Source: Hyphomicrobiales bacterium
GTDB taxonomy: Bacteria; Pseudomonadota; Alphaproteobacteria; Rhizobiales; OSC116
NCBI GenBank assembly: GCA_013214705.1
Contig: JABSRZ010000003.1
Span: forward strand, 248,001-312,000
Length of the DNA: 64,000 nt
Reading direction: 5' to 3'
Below the pieces are notes generated by a model that saw only the letters and a program-made list of their open reading frames with translations, made no database searches and was not told where the DNA came from. This document shows positions 62,475 to 64,000 of the stretch, piece by piece (the stretch's first letter is position 1; each line of letters opens with the position of its first letter). A program made the translations under genes and the position numbers.

Positions 62475-63068
62475 TTAAAAATTTATAAAATGATCTTTAT
62501 AAGTTGCGCGCGCTTTGGCTTTGGCAGTGTCGGCGCTTTTGCCAACCATTAAATAACCCATTGGCACCCACTCATTATCTAGCTGTAAAAAACTTTTAAA
62601 CTCAGCTTCTTTGCCTTTATGCATGCTGTTCCATTTGGCAGCAAAACCATAAGCGTAAAATAGGTTTAGCATATTTTGAATGGATGCGGCGACGCTCCAC
62701 TCTTGCTCATAAGGTTGAATTTTACCCGGCTGAATGGCAGCAAATGCCACGATGAACATGCCTACGCCGGCGAAATTTTTAGCATACTCGGCTTGTGACA
62801 AGGCAAAATTTGGGTTTGCGGCGGTTTTAACTTCATACATTTTATCTATATAGGCCGCAATTTTATCGCCTTTTATAACCACAAAACGTGCTGGATTCAG
62901 TTGGCCATGGTCGGCTACGGCCAATGCAGATTGAAATATATTTTCAAGTTCAGCATCGCTAGGGACAACCTGCCCCACCATTTTGGTTTGCAACACAGAA
63001 ACCCGGGCATTTATAATATGGCTCGCCGTGTCGGCTTGACTGGCTGAATAAGGGTATCTCGGACTCAT
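62475..63068 (-). CDS. Nitroreductase family protein
   Basis: The 197-residue FMN-binding fold has N-terminal R-V-S residues in the position of the FMN phosphate-binding arginine, the A-D-H-G-Q-L-N-P-A-R-F-V-V-I motif, and the S-V-A-A-S-I-Q-N-M-L helix typical of YdjA-like nitroreductases. The substrate is unknown. The 5' end overlaps the cimA stop by four bases, so it is co-translated with cimA. It converges on pssA with only six bases between. Confidence 0.87.
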   Translation of the reverse strand: MSPRYPYSASQADTASHIINARVSVLQTKMVGQVVPSDAELENIFQSALAVADHGQLNPARFVVIKGDKIAAYIDKMYEVKTAANPNFALSQAEYAKNFAGVGMFIVAFAAIQPGKIQPYEQEWSVAASIQNMLNLFYAYGFAAKWNSMHKGKEAEFKSFLQLDNEWVPMGYLMVGKSADTAKAKARATYKDHFINF

Positions 63069-64000
63069 GTGGTTTTTTCTTTCATCAATTTGTAGCGAAT
63101 GCTGTCGAGTAAGGCGTTAAATGACGCGTCTATCAGGTTTTCGGAAACGCCCACGGTGAACCAGCGCTCGCCGGTATCATCGCGGCTTTCGATAAGCACG
63201 CGGGTGGTGGCTTCTGTGCCGCCATTTAGAATACGAACTTTAAAATCGACCAGTTCCAAATCTTTTATGGCGTCTGAATATATGCCCAAATCTTTGCGCA
63301 AAGCTGCATCTAATGCGTTTACCGGGCCATTGCCCTCGCCGATCGACATATAGCGCACGCCGCCAACGTTAATTTTAACCGTGGCTTCGCTTTGGGTGAT
63401 GACATGGCCTTTGGCGTTAAAGCGGCGCTCGACAATGACGCGAAAGCTTTCGACTTTGAAAAAATCTGGCAATTCACCTAATAATTTTTTGGCCAAAATA
63501 TAGAATGATGCGTTAGCTGACTCGTAAGAATAACCTTCTGACTCGCGTTTTTTAACTTCGGCGATGAGCATATTTAGCTTGGGATGTTTGGCATCAACAT
63601 CAATATTCATGCGTTTAAATTCGGCCAAAAAGTTAGATTTTCCGGCTTGGTTAGACACCAATAAGCGGCGTTTATTGCCAACCAATTCTGGGGCTATATG
63701 CTCATAAGTTGCGGGGTTTTTAACAATTGCAGAGGCGTGAATGCCGGCTTTAGTGGTGAAGGCGTTTTCGCCAACATAGGGAGCGTTTTTATCTGATGGC
63801 ATATTTATCAGTTCATCTAACCGTCTGGATATGCTTAATAATTCTGGTAGCATATCATGTTTTATGGACAGGTTGAATTTATCAGTATAGGGCTTTTTTA
63901 ACAATAATGTGGGGATGAGCGACGTGAGGTTGGCATTGCCACAACGCTCGCCCAAGCCGTTTAACGTGCCTTGAACTTGGCGCACGCCCGCTGAGACAGC
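63065..64000 (-). CDS. cimA: Citramalate synthase CimA (5' end outside window)
   Basis: The fragment of 311 codons is open to the window edge and begins mid-protein at A-V-S-A-G-V-R-Q-V-Q-G-T-L-N-G-L-G-E-R-C-G-N, the zinc-binding end of the DRE-TIM catalytic barrel. The A-G-I-H-A-S-A-I motif of this family and the C-terminal LeuA dimer/regulatory domain (G-N-G-P-V-N-A-L-D-A-A-L) follow. CimA condenses pyruvate and acetyl-CoA for isoleucine. The GTG at 63985 is internal, not a start. A 2-isopropylmalate-synthase relative remains possible but the insert pattern fits CimA. Confidence 0.9.
   Translation of the reverse strand, partial: AVSAGVRQVQGTLNGLGERCGNANLTSLIPTLLLKKPYTDKFNLSIKHDMLPELLSISRRLDELINMPSDKNAPYVGENAFTTKAGIHASAIVKNPATYEHIAPELVGNKRRLLVSNQAGKSNFLAEFKRMNIDVDAKHPKLNMLIAEVKKRESEGYSYESANASFYILAKKLLGELPDFFKVESFRVIVERRFNAKGHVITQSEATVKINVGGVRYMSIGEGNGPVNALDAALRKDLGIYSDAIKDLELVDFKVRILNGGTEATTRVLIESRDDTGERWFTVGVSENLIDASFNALLDSIRYKLMKEKTT

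Overview
This window looks like chromosomal DNA of an alphaproteobacterium. The supporting evidence is the fabD-(GGCT)-fabG-acpP-fabF-mltG-gmk cluster, surA-pdxA-rsmA, rpsF-rpsR-rplI followed by dnaB-alr-radA-cvpA-purF, rpiA next to gor, pyrC-pyrE, a class II DAHP synthase and a compact valine-degradation operon. Base composition is moderately AT-rich (by eye a little over 40% GC) and genes are tightly packed with many 1-4 base overlaps, as in marine or host-associated alphaproteobacteria. Family-level placement is a guess; I cannot run a phylogeny. No rRNA, tRNA, CRISPR array, transposase or phage gene was recognised.

Region by region. (1) 1-1.4 kb: an edge-truncated reading frame with a possible nuclease core, and a membrane protein resembling the periplasmic half of an RsiW-type anti-sigma factor. 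(2) 1.4-9.4 kb: ABC-F ATPase; surA-pdxA-rsmA; pepA-holC; a DUF4344 metallopeptidase. (3) 9.4-16 kb: the fatty-acid synthesis cluster with mltG, gmk and a DUF1737 protein. (4) 16-27.4 kb: ribosomal proteins S6, S18 and L9, replicative helicase, alanine racemase, RadA, CvpA, PurF, an SDR, Der and a YfgM-like protein. (5) 27.5-36.4 kb: GMP synthase, two paralogous FMN azoreductases, pirin and a divergent LysR regulator, a TetR-controlled reductase operon, cytochrome b561 and an RsmB-type methyltransferase. (6) 36.4-43.5 kb: an ArsR/SRPBCC pair, the valine catabolic operon with a divergent TetR regulator, and IMP dehydrogenase. (7) 43.5-54.7 kb: a GNAT protein, RlmE, Ppx/GppA, a small YjfB-like protein, DAHP synthase, an orphan ATP-grasp ligase, glutathione reductase, an EamA transporter, RpiA, PyrE and PyrC. 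(8) 55-64 kb: NnrS, Upp, RarD, a LOG protein whose 3' end is tandemly duplicated with an inserted element, a LysM envelope protein, Psd-PssA, a nitroreductase and the 3' part of cimA.

Most of the window is housekeeping: purine and pyrimidine synthesis and salvage, envelope lipid synthesis, ribosome maturation and amino-acid turnover. The unusual signals lie at small scale. A 197-base tandem array carries duplicated LOG gene tails separated by a palindrome-bearing element that keeps the frame open (57.9-58.4 kb). A 12-base repeat appears to have grown from a terminator's 3' arm (46.7 kb). A terminator hairpin between the azoreductase paralogs also contains the next gene's Shine-Dalgarno sequence (29.8 kb). 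Five 13-base units abut the start codon of the valine operon (41.3 kb). An AT-rich gene at the left edge may mark the border of an accessory region lying outside the window. I see no clear multi-gene novel system inside the window.
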